From CAXMST01 sp963790085 (GTDB lineage: Bacteria; Actinomycetota; Thermoleophilia; Solirubrobacterales; 70-9): a stretch of DNA of 64,000 nt. The DNA is taken from contig CAWBNH010000013.1 in assembly GCA_963790085.1 (NCBI GenBank), forward strand, positions 434,001-498,000. The letters run 5' to 3'. Positions 46,570-55,269 of this stretch are shown one piece after another. Numbering within the stretch: position 1 is the first letter of the stretch; the number at the start of each line of letters is the position of its first letter. A program made the translations under genes and the position numbers. The notes under the pieces were generated by a model, which did not search any database, was not told the DNA's origin, and saw only the letters and a program-made list of their open reading frames with translations.

Positions 46570-47643
46570 TCAGTCCTGGAGGCCGAACCCCGAGCTCCGC
46601 GGCAGCAGCTCGAGCGGGCTCGTCGGCAGCCCGGCGGGGACGTTCGTCTCGTTGTAGCCGCTCGGCGCCACGTCGTTCGGCGTGTCCGGATGCATCATCG
46701 CCGCCAGGTACTGGATCTGGTCGCGGCCCACCGAGAGCTCGGTCTGGCCGCCGCCGTAGGCGCCGATTCCCTCTCGCTCGCAGTAGGCGTAGGCGGCGAA
46801 CAGGTCCTCGAGCCCGCCGATCCTCGAGGGCTTGACGTTGACGATCCGAGGCTTCCAGGTGAGGTTCTCGATGTCGGCGACCGAGTGGATCGGGGCGTCC
46901 CATGTGACCCGGTCGCGGTGCGGCTCCAATACGGCGATCGTCTCCTCGTTCATCTCCGGATCCTCGAGCCAGGCATCGGGAAAGGCGGTCGCCATCCGCT
47001 CGTAGAACTCGGGACTGGCATCGACGTCGACCGGGGTGCCCTGGTAGCAGCCCTTGAGATCGAGCGAGTCGACCGCCCCCGAGGAGACCAGGCGCTCGAT
47101 CACCTCGTCACTCCAGTCGGGTTGCGGATCGAGCTTGAACCGGGTACCGGGGTACTTCGCAAGTCGCGAGGAGATCGGCTCGAGCACGTGCTCGGCGTCC
47201 CCCTCCTCGGCCGGGTTGGCCCGCACCGAGCAGACGAAGTTGAGCGGTCGCAGGGGCCGGCCCAGCACCTCGTGGAGCGCCTTGCCGGCCTGACGCAGGG
47301 CGAGGTCGAGCGCCGCGCTCTCGTAGGCCCAGCGGCGGTAGCGGCGAGAGAAGTCGCGAACCGGGGGGGCGGCGGCGAACAGGTCGAGCCCGCCGATCAG
47401 GTCGCAGAACTCACCGAGCGTGGCCGGGCCGCTGAAGTCGTTGACCGCTCCCGCGTCCCGGTGCGCGATGTGGTCGAGGTCGTCGTAGACGACGTCCTCG
47501 CCGAGCCCGACCTCGCCGTCGCCGCGCAGGGTGATCAGCGTCGAGGGCCGCTCGAACCCCGATTCGAAGGTCCGGTCGAGCGCGGTCAGCTCGTAGGAGT
47601 CGACGGTCAGGGGCAGCGGGGCCAGCTTCGGAAAGAGTGACAT
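46570..47643 (-). CDS. Enolase-superfamily enzyme
   Basis: 357 residues. An N-terminal capping domain, then a barrel with FKLDPQPDW (catalytic Lys, about 170), SLDLKGCYQG (about 195), WLEDPEM (about 227), VTWDAPIHS (about 247), NVKPSRIGGLEDL (second catalytic Lys, about 267) and GGGQTELSVGRDQ (about 290). The set fits o-succinylbenzoate synthase / muconate cycloisomerase / dipeptide epimerase relatives. The substrate is open. TAGATT lies 5 nt before the ATG. Divergent from terC. Confidence 0.85.
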   Translation of the reverse strand: MSLFPKLAPLPLTVDSYELTALDRTFESGFERPSTLITLRGDGEVGLGEDVVYDDLDHIAHRDAGAVNDFSGPATLGEFCDLIGGLDLFAAAPPVRDFSRRYRRWAYESAALDLALRQAGKALHEVLGRPLRPLNFVCSVRANPAEEGDAEHVLEPISSRLAKYPGTRFKLDPQPDWSDEVIERLVSSGAVDSLDLKGCYQGTPVDVDASPEFYERMATAFPDAWLEDPEMNEETIAVLEPHRDRVTWDAPIHSVADIENLTWKPRIVNVKPSRIGGLEDLFAAYAYCEREGIGAYGGGQTELSVGRDQIQYLAAMMHPDTPNDVAPSGYNETNVPAGLPTSPLELLPRSSGFGLQD

Positions 47644-47686
47644 CGGGCAATCTAATCACGGGTCTGCTCTACGCTCCCCGATCCCC
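47644..47686. promoter_or_regulatory. 43-bp divergent promoter region
   Basis: Minus strand TAGATT (47654-47649) serves the enolase-type gene, 5 nt from its ATG. Plus strand TACGCT (47670-47675) serves terC, 11 nt from its ATG. The two -10 boxes are only 15 bp apart, so the -35 regions must overlap the opposite promoter or be absent. Confidence 0.6.
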
Positions 47687-48658
47687 ATGGAACTCGATTC
47701 GACGACGATCGAGGTCTTCTCGCTGGCGGGTGTGATCGCCGTCGCCTCGTTCGTTGACCTCAGGCTGTTCGGCCGCGGCGGTCGCGAGCCCAGCTTCCGG
47801 GAGGCCGTCTACTGGTCGCTGGGCTGGGTCGCGGTGGCGCTGGTCGCGGCGCTGGCCCTCTGGCTCGCGGAGAGTGGCGAGCAGGCGGTGCTGTTCACGA
47901 CCGTCTACCTGATCGAGCGCTCGCTCTCGATCGACAACGTCTTCGTCTTCCTGCTGCTGTTCGGCTACTTCCAGATCGCGCCGGAGTATCGCCCCCGGCT
48001 GATCATCCTCGGGATCATCTTCGCCCTCGCCCTGCGGGGGGTCGCGATCGTCGGCGGGATCGAGCTGCTCGAGCGCTTCGAGTTCCTGATCTACATCCTC
48101 GCCCTCGGCCTGCTGATCCTCGCGATCCGCATCGGGCGCGGCATGGAGGAGGGGATCGACGTCGAGCGGAACCTGATGATCCGCGCGGTCCGCAGGGTCT
48201 TTCCGGTCGACACCACCGCCCACGGCGGTCGCTGGTTCGTGCGGCGCGGTGGGGCACTGCACACGACGCCGATCTTCCTCTGCTTCGTCGGCCTCGTGTT
48301 CACCGACATCGTCTTCGCGATCGACTCGATCCCCGCCGCCTTCGCGATCACCCGGGACAGCTTCATCATCTGGTCGGCGAACGTCTTCGCGCTGCTCGGC
48401 CTGCGGGCGCTGATCGTGCTCGTCGATCGCCTGATCGAGAAGTTCGAGTACCTCGATCAGACGATCGCCGTGGTGCTCGGCGTGATCGCCGTCAAGCTGA
48501 TCCTCGAGCAGGCCGATCTGATCCACATCTCCCCGCTCGCATCGCTCGCGATCGTCGCCGGGATCTTCGCCGCTGGAATCATCCTCTCGATCCTTCACGA
48601 CGAGGACGAGCCCCCCGTGGAGGGAGGGCTCACGGCCGGTTCGCAGCCCGGGGGCTGA
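47687..48658 (+). CDS. TerC-family membrane protein
   Basis: 323 residues with 8-9 membrane segments. Both TerC hallmarks are present: the acidic segment ERSLSIDNVFVFLLLFGYF (about 79-97) and FTDIVFAIDSIPAAFAIT (about 204-221). Family members export Mn(II) or support metal loading of exported enzymes, and some are linked to tellurite resistance. No manganese riboswitch fits in the 43-bp upstream gap. The C-terminal tail is acidic and hydrophilic. Confidence 0.93.
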   Translation: MELDSTTIEVFSLAGVIAVASFVDLRLFGRGGREPSFREAVYWSLGWVAVALVAALALWLAESGEQAVLFTTVYLIERSLSIDNVFVFLLLFGYFQIAPEYRPRLIILGIIFALALRGVAIVGGIELLERFEFLIYILALGLLILAIRIGRGMEEGIDVERNLMIRAVRRVFPVDTTAHGGRWFVRRGGALHTTPIFLCFVGLVFTDIVFAIDSIPAAFAITRDSFIIWSANVFALLGLRALIVLVDRLIEKFEYLDQTIAVVLGVIAVKLILEQADLIHISPLASLAIVAGIFAAGIILSILHDEDEPPVEGGLTAGSQPGG

Positions 48659-48684
48659 GCGTCCGGGGGGCGTTGCGTCCGAGA

Positions 48685-49923
48685 TCAGGCGTCGGCTGCG
48701 GCAGCCTCGGAGGCGAGCTCGGCGAAGGCCTCGATCGCCGCGAGCAGATCGGGCTCGCGGGTGTCCTCCTCCTTGGTGTGACTGAGGCCTCGTGCGGAGG
48801 CGGCGAAGATCATCGCAGCGGGCACGACGCGGGCGATCTCGGCCGCGTCGTGCAGCGCGCCGCTGGTCAGCGGCTCACCGCGCCCGCCCGCATTCGCGGA
48901 GGCCGCGGCGGCCAGCGAGACCAGGCCCGGGTCGAACGCGATCGGCGCGATCCGCCACAGCGGCTCGATCGCGAGCGAGCAACGACGCCGCTCCGCCGCA
49001 GCTTCGGCGGCGCCGTGGATCTCCGCGTGCACCTGGGCGAGCGCGTCGGCGTCGGCGTGGCGAACGTCGATCGAGAGCCGGGCGCCGCCGGGGACGGCCG
49101 TGACGATCCCGGGATCGAGCTCGAGCAGGCCGCTGGTCCCGACCCCACCGCCCCCGATCGCGCTGCGCTCCACTGCGAGCGCCGTCTCGGCTGCCGCGAG
49201 GCCGGCGTCACGACGGGCTTCCATCGGCGTCGTCCCGGCGTGTCCGGCCTGCCCGGAGAAGGTCAGCAGCTCGCGCTCGACGCCGGCGCAGCCGGCGACC
49301 GCGGCGCAGGGCAGCCCCTCGGACTCGAGCACCGGGCCCTGCTCGATGTGGAGCTCGAGGTACCCGCCGACCCGCTCGAGGCGCCGCGACGCCAGCGGCG
49401 CCCGCTCCGGGGCGACGCCGCTGCCGGCGAGCACCTCTGCGATCGGACGGCCGTCGCCGTCGACCAGCGACGTGAGCGCATCCGGATCGAGGGTGCCGGC
49501 CAGGGCCGAGCTGCCGAACAGGCTGCGGCCGAAGCGCGCGCCCTCCTCGTCGGCGCAATCGAGCAGCGCCAGGGTTCGCGGCGGGCGCCGTCCGTTGCCG
49601 GCCCAGGCCCGAAGCACGCCGAGGGCGGCGGCGACGCCGAGGGCGCCGTCGAGCCAGCCTCCCGCCGGAACCGAGTCGAGATGGGAGCCGAGCGCGAGCG
49701 CAGGCTCGCGCTCGCCCTCGAGGTAGGCCCAGAGGTTTCCGGCCTCGTCGCGGTCGGGCTCGATTCCGATCTCGGCGAGCTTGCCGCCGAGCCACTCCCG
49801 GGCCAGCCGCCACTCCTCGCCCCAGCAGACCCGCCGGGCTCCCGCCGGGCCGCCGGTCAGCCGGTCGAGCTCACGCAGGTCGGCGACCACGGCGCCGGCG
49901 TCGATCGGGGGCCCGGCCGTCAC
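48685..49923 (-). CDS. Zn-dependent M20 hydantoinase/carbamoylase-family amidohydrolase
   Basis: 412 residues from GTG 49923, 7 bp after the preceding stop; the frame is open upstream but would overlap that gene. Metal and substrate residues: ALGSHLDSVPAGG (about 76), LLDCADEEGARFG (about 120), HIEQGPVLES (about 192), FSGQAGHAGTTPM (about 225), SGALHDAAE (about 365). The family includes N-carbamoyl-L-amino-acid hydrolase, allantoate amidohydrolase and beta-ureidopropionase. Last gene of the decarboxylase operon, so N-carbamoylputrescine or a related ureido amine is a candidate substrate (inference). Confidence 0.88.
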   Translation of the reverse strand: MTAGPPIDAGAVVADLRELDRLTGGPAGARRVCWGEEWRLAREWLGGKLAEIGIEPDRDEAGNLWAYLEGEREPALALGSHLDSVPAGGWLDGALGVAAALGVLRAWAGNGRRPPRTLALLDCADEEGARFGRSLFGSSALAGTLDPDALTSLVDGDGRPIAEVLAGSGVAPERAPLASRRLERVGGYLELHIEQGPVLESEGLPCAAVAGCAGVERELLTFSGQAGHAGTTPMEARRDAGLAAAETALAVERSAIGGGGVGTSGLLELDPGIVTAVPGGARLSIDVRHADADALAQVHAEIHGAAEAAAERRRCSLAIEPLWRIAPIAFDPGLVSLAAAASANAGGRGEPLTSGALHDAAEIARVVPAAMIFAASARGLSHTKEEDTREPDLLAAIEAFAELASEAAAADA

Positions 49924-49930
49924 GATCGCG

Positions 49931-50815
49931 CTAGGCGGCGAGCCGTTCCCGCCGCAGCGCCTGGGCGAGGCAGTGGGCGCCGCCACCGCCGAGCGTGAAC
50001 ATCTCGAGGTCGGGATCGAGCACCTCGAGCCCGCGGGCCCGGAGCTGCGCGTTGAGGTCCTCCGAGCGCCGGGTCGAGATCACCCGGTCCTCGCCGAGCG
50101 AGATCGCGTTGACGCCGAGACCGAACGCGTCCTCGACGCTGACCTCGATGATCTCGAAGCCGGCCGCATCGAGCCAGCGGACGAGCCCGCCGCTGGCCGC
50201 CTCGACGCACACGGCCGCAAGCTTGGGGGCGAGAATCGAGACGAGCACGTCGATGTGGACGAAGTGGCCTGGGATCGGCTCGATCCGGGCCTCCCAGTCG
50301 AACTCCTCGAAGATCGCGGCGAGCTGGGCGGCACCGGCGGTGTCGGTGCGCTCCTCGCCGTTGCCGATCAGCACCTTGCCGGGCTCGACGATGATCACGT
50401 CGCCGCCCTCGAGCGTCCCCGCGGTGATCAACGAGTGGATCGGGACTCCGGTGCGCTCGTAGAACTCGATCACCGCTGCGTACTCACCGCGCCGCCAGGG
50501 CTGGGCGAGCTGGCTGACCACCGGTCCCGCCGGGGTGGCGACGCTGGAGTCGCGGGCGAACACCTGGTAGGGCAGGTGCGGATCGGGCTCCAGGTAGTGC
50601 ACCTCGACCCCGGCCTGCTCATAGGCGGCGACCATCTCCCGATGCTGGCCCAGCGCGGTCTCCGGCTCGAACCGGCGGCCGCTGTCGAGCGTCGCCTTCG
50701 AGATCACGCTGGTCCGCCGCCACTCGAAGTTGTCGGGCGGACACAGCAGCACGTCATGCAGTCGCCCGTACTCGGAGTCGGCGCCCCACGGCGGGGTCGT
50801 GGCCGCATCGCTCAC
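49931..50815 (-). CDS. Amidinotransferase/dimethylarginase-family hydrolase
   Basis: 294 residues. Guanidine-modifying fold with VFARDSSVATPAG (about 88), LEGGDVIIVEPGKVLIG (about 138), HFVHIDVLVSIL (catalytic His, about 187) and the C-terminal catalytic Cys in LGGGGAHCLAQ (about 281). It hydrolyses or transfers the amidine group of arginine-like compounds. GTG 50815 overlaps the decarboxylase stop by 4 bp (GTGA), so translation is coupled. Agmatine, arginine or methylarginine are candidate substrates; the operon favours agmatine (inference). Confidence 0.85.
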   Translation of the reverse strand: MSDAATTPPWGADSEYGRLHDVLLCPPDNFEWRRTSVISKATLDSGRRFEPETALGQHREMVAAYEQAGVEVHYLEPDPHLPYQVFARDSSVATPAGPVVSQLAQPWRRGEYAAVIEFYERTGVPIHSLITAGTLEGGDVIIVEPGKVLIGNGEERTDTAGAAQLAAIFEEFDWEARIEPIPGHFVHIDVLVSILAPKLAAVCVEAASGGLVRWLDAAGFEIIEVSVEDAFGLGVNAISLGEDRVISTRRSEDLNAQLRARGLEVLDPDLEMFTLGGGGAHCLAQALRRERLAA

Positions 50816-52278
50816 TCGATCACCACCCGGATCGTCCGCAGGCTGCGGTCGCTGGCGCCGCGGACCTGGCCGCCGTGGGCGAGCGAGTCGGCGATGTAGT
50901 CGAGCGTCTCGCGGGTCAGGCGCTCGCCGGGCAGCACGTTGGGCACGCCGGGCGGATAGGCGGCCAGGGACTCGGCTGCGATCCGTCCCTCGGCGGCGTC
51001 GAAGCCGACGATCTCCTGGCGGCCGAGGAACGCCGCGCGCGGGGTCACCTCGGTCGGGCCCCAGGGCGGCGGCGGCGCGAACTGGCCGCCGTGGGCGTCG
51101 CCGGTGGCGCCGAGCGTCGCGATGGCGTCCTCGAGCCCCTCGAGCAGGCGCGAGCCGGTCTCGGCGACCGCCTCGCCGAGACCGAAGACGGCGACGATCA
51201 CGTTCTCCGCGTAGAGCTCGAGCCAGATGTTGTGTCGGTCCTGCATCAGCCGCGCGATCTGGTGGCCGGTGGCACCGCTGCCGCGGACGTCGACGGTGAG
51301 TCGCAGCGGGTCCCAGGCATAGACGCTCGGGTGCTCGGCGATCCGCTCGTCGAGCACGTCGAGGCCGTCGATCTCCCGGACCTGATCGCGCAGCTCGGCG
51401 AGTGAGCGGATCGTCTCCTCGGCGAGCTGCTCGCCGTGGACGGCGTTCTGGCTGCGGGCGGCGTCGAGCGAGGCGGTCAGCAGGCCGCTGGGGCTCGTCG
51501 ATTCGACGAGCGTCACCGAGCGGTCGATGATCCGCTCGTCGACGAGATCGGAGCCGAGGTGCAGAATCGCCGACTGGGTCAGGCTACCGCCGAGCTTGTG
51601 GACCGAGTTCAGCACCAGGTCGGCGCCGCGGGCGAGGGCGTTCTCCGGCAGCGCCGGGGAGAAGGCGAGATGGGCCCCCCAGGACTCGTCGACGATCAGC
51701 GGGATGCCGCGCGCGTGAGCGAGCTCCGCCAGCCGGCCGACATCGGCCACCGCGCCGAAGTAGGTCGGTGAGACGATCAGCACGGCGACCGCCTCGGGGT
51801 GCTCGTCGAGCGAACGTTCGAGCGCGTCCCCCGTCAGGCAGTGGGCGACGCCCATCCCGGTGTCGAGCTCCGGCGCCACGAACCGCGGCGATGTGCCGGA
51901 GAGGACCAGGCCGTCGATCACCGATGAGTGCACGTTGCGCTGGACGATCGCCGTCTCTCCGAGATGCGCGATCGTCATGCAGATCGCGTGGTTGCCACCG
52001 GAGGCGCCGTTGACCAGAAACCAGCTGCGCTGCGCACCCCAGGCGTCCGCCGCGAGCTGCTGCGCCTGGTAGAAGGGGGTGCTCAGCGGGTCGGGGCCGA
52101 TGTCGACACCCGCGAGGCCCGCGGGCAGGTCCAGCATCAGGGCAGCTTCGCCGACCGCCGCCCGCAGACGCGGATCCGCGCCGCGCCCGCCCTTGTGACC
52201 GGGGATGTGGAACAGGCCCGGGTCGCTCAACGCCCGCTCGCGAAGGGCGTCGAGGTAGGGAGTCTCGCTCTGGTCCAC
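50812..52278 (-). CDS. Orn/Lys/Arg decarboxylase (fold-type I, PLP)
   Basis: 488 residues. FHIPGHKGGRGADP (about 23), FLVNGASGGNHAICMTIAHLGE (about 87), DESWGAHLAFSP (about 198) and the PLP lysine in SVHKLGGSLTQSA (about 228) place it in the short, wing-less Orn/Lys/Arg decarboxylase group. It makes cadaverine, putrescine or agmatine. The amidinohydrolase and carbamoylase genes behind it favour arginine to agmatine. First gene of the operon. Confidence 0.88.
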   Translation of the reverse strand: MDQSETPYLDALRERALSDPGLFHIPGHKGGRGADPRLRAAVGEAALMLDLPAGLAGVDIGPDPLSTPFYQAQQLAADAWGAQRSWFLVNGASGGNHAICMTIAHLGETAIVQRNVHSSVIDGLVLSGTSPRFVAPELDTGMGVAHCLTGDALERSLDEHPEAVAVLIVSPTYFGAVADVGRLAELAHARGIPLIVDESWGAHLAFSPALPENALARGADLVLNSVHKLGGSLTQSAILHLGSDLVDERIIDRSVTLVESTSPSGLLTASLDAARSQNAVHGEQLAEETIRSLAELRDQVREIDGLDVLDERIAEHPSVYAWDPLRLTVDVRGSGATGHQIARLMQDRHNIWLELYAENVIVAVFGLGEAVAETGSRLLEGLEDAIATLGATGDAHGGQFAPPPPWGPTEVTPRAAFLGRQEIVGFDAAEGRIAAESLAAYPPGVPNVLPGERLTRETLDYIADSLAHGGQVRGASDRSLRTIRVVIE

Positions 52279-52429
52279 GGACGGACGGTACTGCGCGCGG
52301 CCCGCCGGGGCGCCGCCATCGGGCCCCGATCCCTCGGCGGCTCGGCGATTGGGCCCGCGGCGGCGCTGATAGCCTTCGGCCGTCGACCCGATGGAAGACG
52401 ACGACCGCCCTCGAAGTACCGGCTTGGCC

Positions 52430-52488
52430 CTCCCCCTAGGAGCGGGAGAGTGCGAGTGAACAAGCGGCCTCCGGCCGGCACTTCTCCC
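52430..52488 (+). promoter_or_regulatory. Structured leader of the CorC/HlyC gene
   Basis: GGGAGAGTGC (52444-52453) pairs with GCACTTCTCCC (52478-52488) with one bulge, enclosing CGGCC-TCC-GGCCG. The GGGAG can alternatively pair with CTCCC at 52430-52434. It ends 17 bp before the GTG. Two exclusive pairings could form a switch; no known riboswitch class is recognised. The rest of the 227-bp gap holds a TAGCCT -10 candidate near 52373. Confidence 0.4.
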
Positions 52489-52505
52489 TGGCGATCGGCG
52501 GGACA

Positions 52506-53846
52506 GTGACCGCTCTGGCGCTAGTTGCGCTGCTCGCCCTCGTGCTGCTCAACGGCTTCTTCGTCGCCGCTGAGTTCGCTCTGGTCCGAACCCGCCGCGG
52601 GCGGATCGAGGCGCTGGCAGCCGAGGGCGCCCGGGGCGCCGACACGGTGCTCAGCCAACTCGATCAGATCGACCGCTATCTGGCTGCCTGCCAGCTCGGG
52701 ATCACGATGGCCTCCCTCGGCATCGGCTTTCTCGGCGAGCCCGCGATCGCGGCGCTGCTCGAGCCGCTGCTCGAGGGACCGTTGGGCGAAGGCGCCGCGA
52801 TCGGCATCTCGATCGCGCTGGCGTTCACGATCGCCACCGTCCTGCACATCACCGTCGGCGAGCAGGTGCCGAAGATGGTCGCGATCAACCGCGCCGAGGG
52901 CACCTCGCGCCTGGTGGCGCCGCCGCTGCATGCCTTCCGGGTGATCTCTGCCCCGTTCACGTGGGGTCTGTCGGTGGCCTCGAACGCGATGGTGCGGCTG
53001 TTCGGCGTCGACCCCGAGCGCATCGAGGAGCACCACGACGCCGACGACCTGCGCTCGCTGATCCTCACGTCCGGGAGCCAGGGCGACATCGAGGAGAACG
53101 AGGCGACGATGCTCTCCGGCGTCTTCCACCTCCATGAGCAGGAGGCCCGCGAGGTGATGACGCCGATCCCCGCCGTGATCACCGTCGATTCCTCCGACAC
53201 GGTCGAGGACGCGCTCAAGCGCTGTGTCTCCTCCGGCCACACGCGGCTGGTCGCGATCGAGGACGACAACCCGGACCGCGTACGCGGCCTGGTCCACAAC
53301 AACTCGATCGCGCGGCTCTACATGAGCGCCGGAGCGGACGCGTCGATCGAGCCCGCGATCCGCGAGGCCCCGATCGTGCCCGAGACGAAGCCGCTCGACG
53401 ACCTCCTGGCCGAGTTGCAGCGCCAGCGCAGCTCGATGGCGGTCGTCGTCGACGAGTACGGCCGAACCGTCGGGATCGCGACGATCGAGGACATCCTCGA
53501 GGAGGTGGTCGGCGAGATCGAGGACGAGACCGACCCCCGCGGCGACTCGGTCCGTCGGCTGGCCGACGGCGATTGGTACGTGCGCGGCCACGTCTCGCTC
53601 GGTGACCTCGAGGATGCGGGGATCGAGCTCGCGGTCGAGACCGACGCCTACAACTCGATCGGCGGCTACGTGTTCAGCGAGCTCGGGCGCCTCCCGAAGC
53701 GCGGCGACACGATCCGCGGCGATCGGCACACGATCCGGGTCGAGTCCGTGCGCGACAACAGGATCGTCGCGCTGCGCATTCACCAGCTCGGCCCCAGCGG
53801 CGAGGCTGTGGAGCAGGCCGTCGAGCCCGACCTCCCCGGTAGCTGA
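52506..53846 (+). CDS. CorC/HlyC (CNNM-like) membrane transporter protein
   Basis: 446 residues. A DUF21/CNNM membrane domain (about 1-185) starts ALALVALLALVLLNGFFVAA and contains QLGITMASLGIGFLGEPA and the HITVGEQVPKM acidic site. Tandem CBS domains lie at about 215-335 (VMTPIPAVITVDSSDT, VVVDEYGRTVGIATIEDILE). A C-terminal CorC_HlyC domain follows (about 355-430). Family members export Mg2+ or Na+ and sense ATP-Mg through CBS. The GTG start has only a weak ribosome site. Confidence 0.92.
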   Translation: MTALALVALLALVLLNGFFVAAEFALVRTRRGRIEALAAEGARGADTVLSQLDQIDRYLAACQLGITMASLGIGFLGEPAIAALLEPLLEGPLGEGAAIGISIALAFTIATVLHITVGEQVPKMVAINRAEGTSRLVAPPLHAFRVISAPFTWGLSVASNAMVRLFGVDPERIEEHHDADDLRSLILTSGSQGDIEENEATMLSGVFHLHEQEAREVMTPIPAVITVDSSDTVEDALKRCVSSGHTRLVAIEDDNPDRVRGLVHNNSIARLYMSAGADASIEPAIREAPIVPETKPLDDLLAELQRQRSSMAVVVDEYGRTVGIATIEDILEEVVGEIEDETDPRGDSVRRLADGDWYVRGHVSLGDLEDAGIELAVETDAYNSIGGYVFSELGRLPKRGDTIRGDRHTIRVESVRDNRIVALRIHQLGPSGEAVEQAVEPDLPGS

Positions 53847-53958
53847 ACGCCGCTCGGTCTGCCCTGGGTCTGCGGACCCGCAGCCCCGATCGGGGATCGG
53901 CTTCCGTCCGTCGCCGCGCGTAGCGTTGCGACGATTCCGCGAGGGGAAGGTGGCGCCG

Positions 53959-54249
53959 ATGTGGGTGGTCCGGCTCAGCGACAGGCAGCGCGAAGTCCTG
54001 AAGGCGCTGCTGCACTCCGAGGATCGCCTCGGTCCGGCCCTCTCGCGGGCGCTCGCGGCGCTCGAGCTGGCCCGCTGGGACGAGCTCCCGGACGCGGAGC
54101 TCCCGTGGGCGGAGATCACCGCGAGGGCGGGTCAGCAGGGCGTCTCGGAGGCCGACGTCGTCTGGGACCTCTGCGGACGCCGCGCGCACCACCGCCCCGA
54201 GCTCGAGGAGCCGCCTCCGAATCGGCGCAAGGCGGCGCGCTCGAGCTGA
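53959..54249 (+). CDS. Hypothetical small soluble protein
   Basis: 96 residues from ATG 53959 with GAGGGGAAGG upstream. The sequence WVVRLSDRQREVLKALLHSE is helical and charged; GQQGVSEADVVWDLCGRRAHH follows, and the tail is basic. No family recognised. The WxE/D-rich pattern could be a small regulatory or binding helix bundle. The plus-strand gene ends 22 bp before the convergent dehydrogenase. Confidence 0.55.
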   Translation: MWVVRLSDRQREVLKALLHSEDRLGPALSRALAALELARWDELPDAELPWAEITARAGQQGVSEADVVWDLCGRRAHHRPELEEPPPNRRKAARSS

Positions 54250-54271
54250 GCCCCGGCGGCGCCCGGGGCAG

Positions 54272-55096
54272 TCAGTAGCTGTAGAAGCCCTCGCCCGACT
54301 TGCTGCCGAGCCTGCCCTCTCCGATCATCTTGGTGAGCCTGCCCGGGGTCTCGTGGGCGGCGTCGCCGGTGTCCGCGTAGAGGCTCTCGCCGATCGCGGC
54401 GGCGACGTCGATGCCGACGAAGTCCAGGAGCCGCAGCGGCCCCATCGGGTGACCGGCCCCCAGCGTCATGCAGGCGTCGATGTCGTCCGCCGCCAGGCCG
54501 GTGCGCTCGAGCATCCGGACCGCGTCGAAGAGCAGCGGAAAGAGCAGGCGGTTGACGACGAATCCCGGTTGGTCGGGCACCTCTACCGCGCGCTTGCCGA
54601 GCGCCTCGCAGAAGCCGCGGGCGCGGTCGGCGACGCCTTCGGCGAGCCCGTCCGGGAGGCAGAGCTCGATCAGCTCCATCCTCGTCACCGGGTTGAAGAC
54701 GTGCAGCCCGAAGAAGCGCTCCGCGGTCCCGGCCCGCTCGGCGAGCGCGGCGATTCCGAGCGACGACGTCGTCGTCGCCAGATCGGCATCGGGGCAGAGC
54801 GAGGCGAGCATCGCGTGCAGCTCCACCTTCGCGTCCGGCTGCTCGGCGATCGCCTCGACGATCAGGTCGCAGCCGACCAGGTCGGCGGGGTCGGTCGTCA
54901 CTCGGAGCGCCCGTGGATCGCCGCCCTCGACCTTCTTGCAGAGTGCCTCGCCGCGCTCCTCGGCGCGCCAGGCCGAGGAGTCGCTCCGAGCGAGGACGCG
55001 CACCTCGCCGATCCTGGTCGCCGTCGCAGCGAGGCCGACAGCGATCGCGCCGCTCCCCGCGACCGCAGGGCTGAGGTAGGTATCCGGGGTGCTCAC
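54272..55096 (-). CDS. 3-hydroxyacyl-CoA dehydrogenase
   Basis: 274 residues from GTG 55096; a GTG 18 bp upstream is also in frame. The N-terminal NAD domain reads AVAGSGAIAVGLAATATRIG, with GSGAIA in place of GxGxMG. Then CDLIVEAIAEQPDAK, ATTTSSLGI and the active His in FFGLHVFNPVTRMELIE (about 135). The C-terminal helical domain has DQPGFVVNRLLFPLL, GHPMGPLRLLDFVG and the family end RLGSKSGEGFYSY. It oxidises 3-hydroxybutyryl-CoA or longer chains. Divergent from a thiolase, fitting fatty-acid oxidation or C4 metabolism. Confidence 0.9.
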   Translation of the reverse strand: MSTPDTYLSPAVAGSGAIAVGLAATATRIGEVRVLARSDSSAWRAEERGEALCKKVEGGDPRALRVTTDPADLVGCDLIVEAIAEQPDAKVELHAMLASLCPDADLATTTSSLGIAALAERAGTAERFFGLHVFNPVTRMELIELCLPDGLAEGVADRARGFCEALGKRAVEVPDQPGFVVNRLLFPLLFDAVRMLERTGLAADDIDACMTLGAGHPMGPLRLLDFVGIDVAAAIGESLYADTGDAAHETPGRLTKMIGEGRLGSKSGEGFYSY

Positions 55097-55269
55097 CGGG
55101 ACCCGTCCTATCACGCACGGCCTGATGGGCGCGTGGCGCCCTCGGCACGAACCTCCCGAGGGCCGAGCTCACGGCGATCCAGAACTGGCCGGAAACACCC
55201 CGGCTCGCGGAGCCAGATCGGCTATCGTCGCTCGCCTGTTCGAGCAGGCGCAGCAAGGAGGGTCTTGAG

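Noticed and set aside
47644..47686. Manganese (yybP-ykoY) riboswitch before terC
   Set aside because: The gap is only 43 bp and holds two divergent -10 boxes; there is no room for the aptamer.
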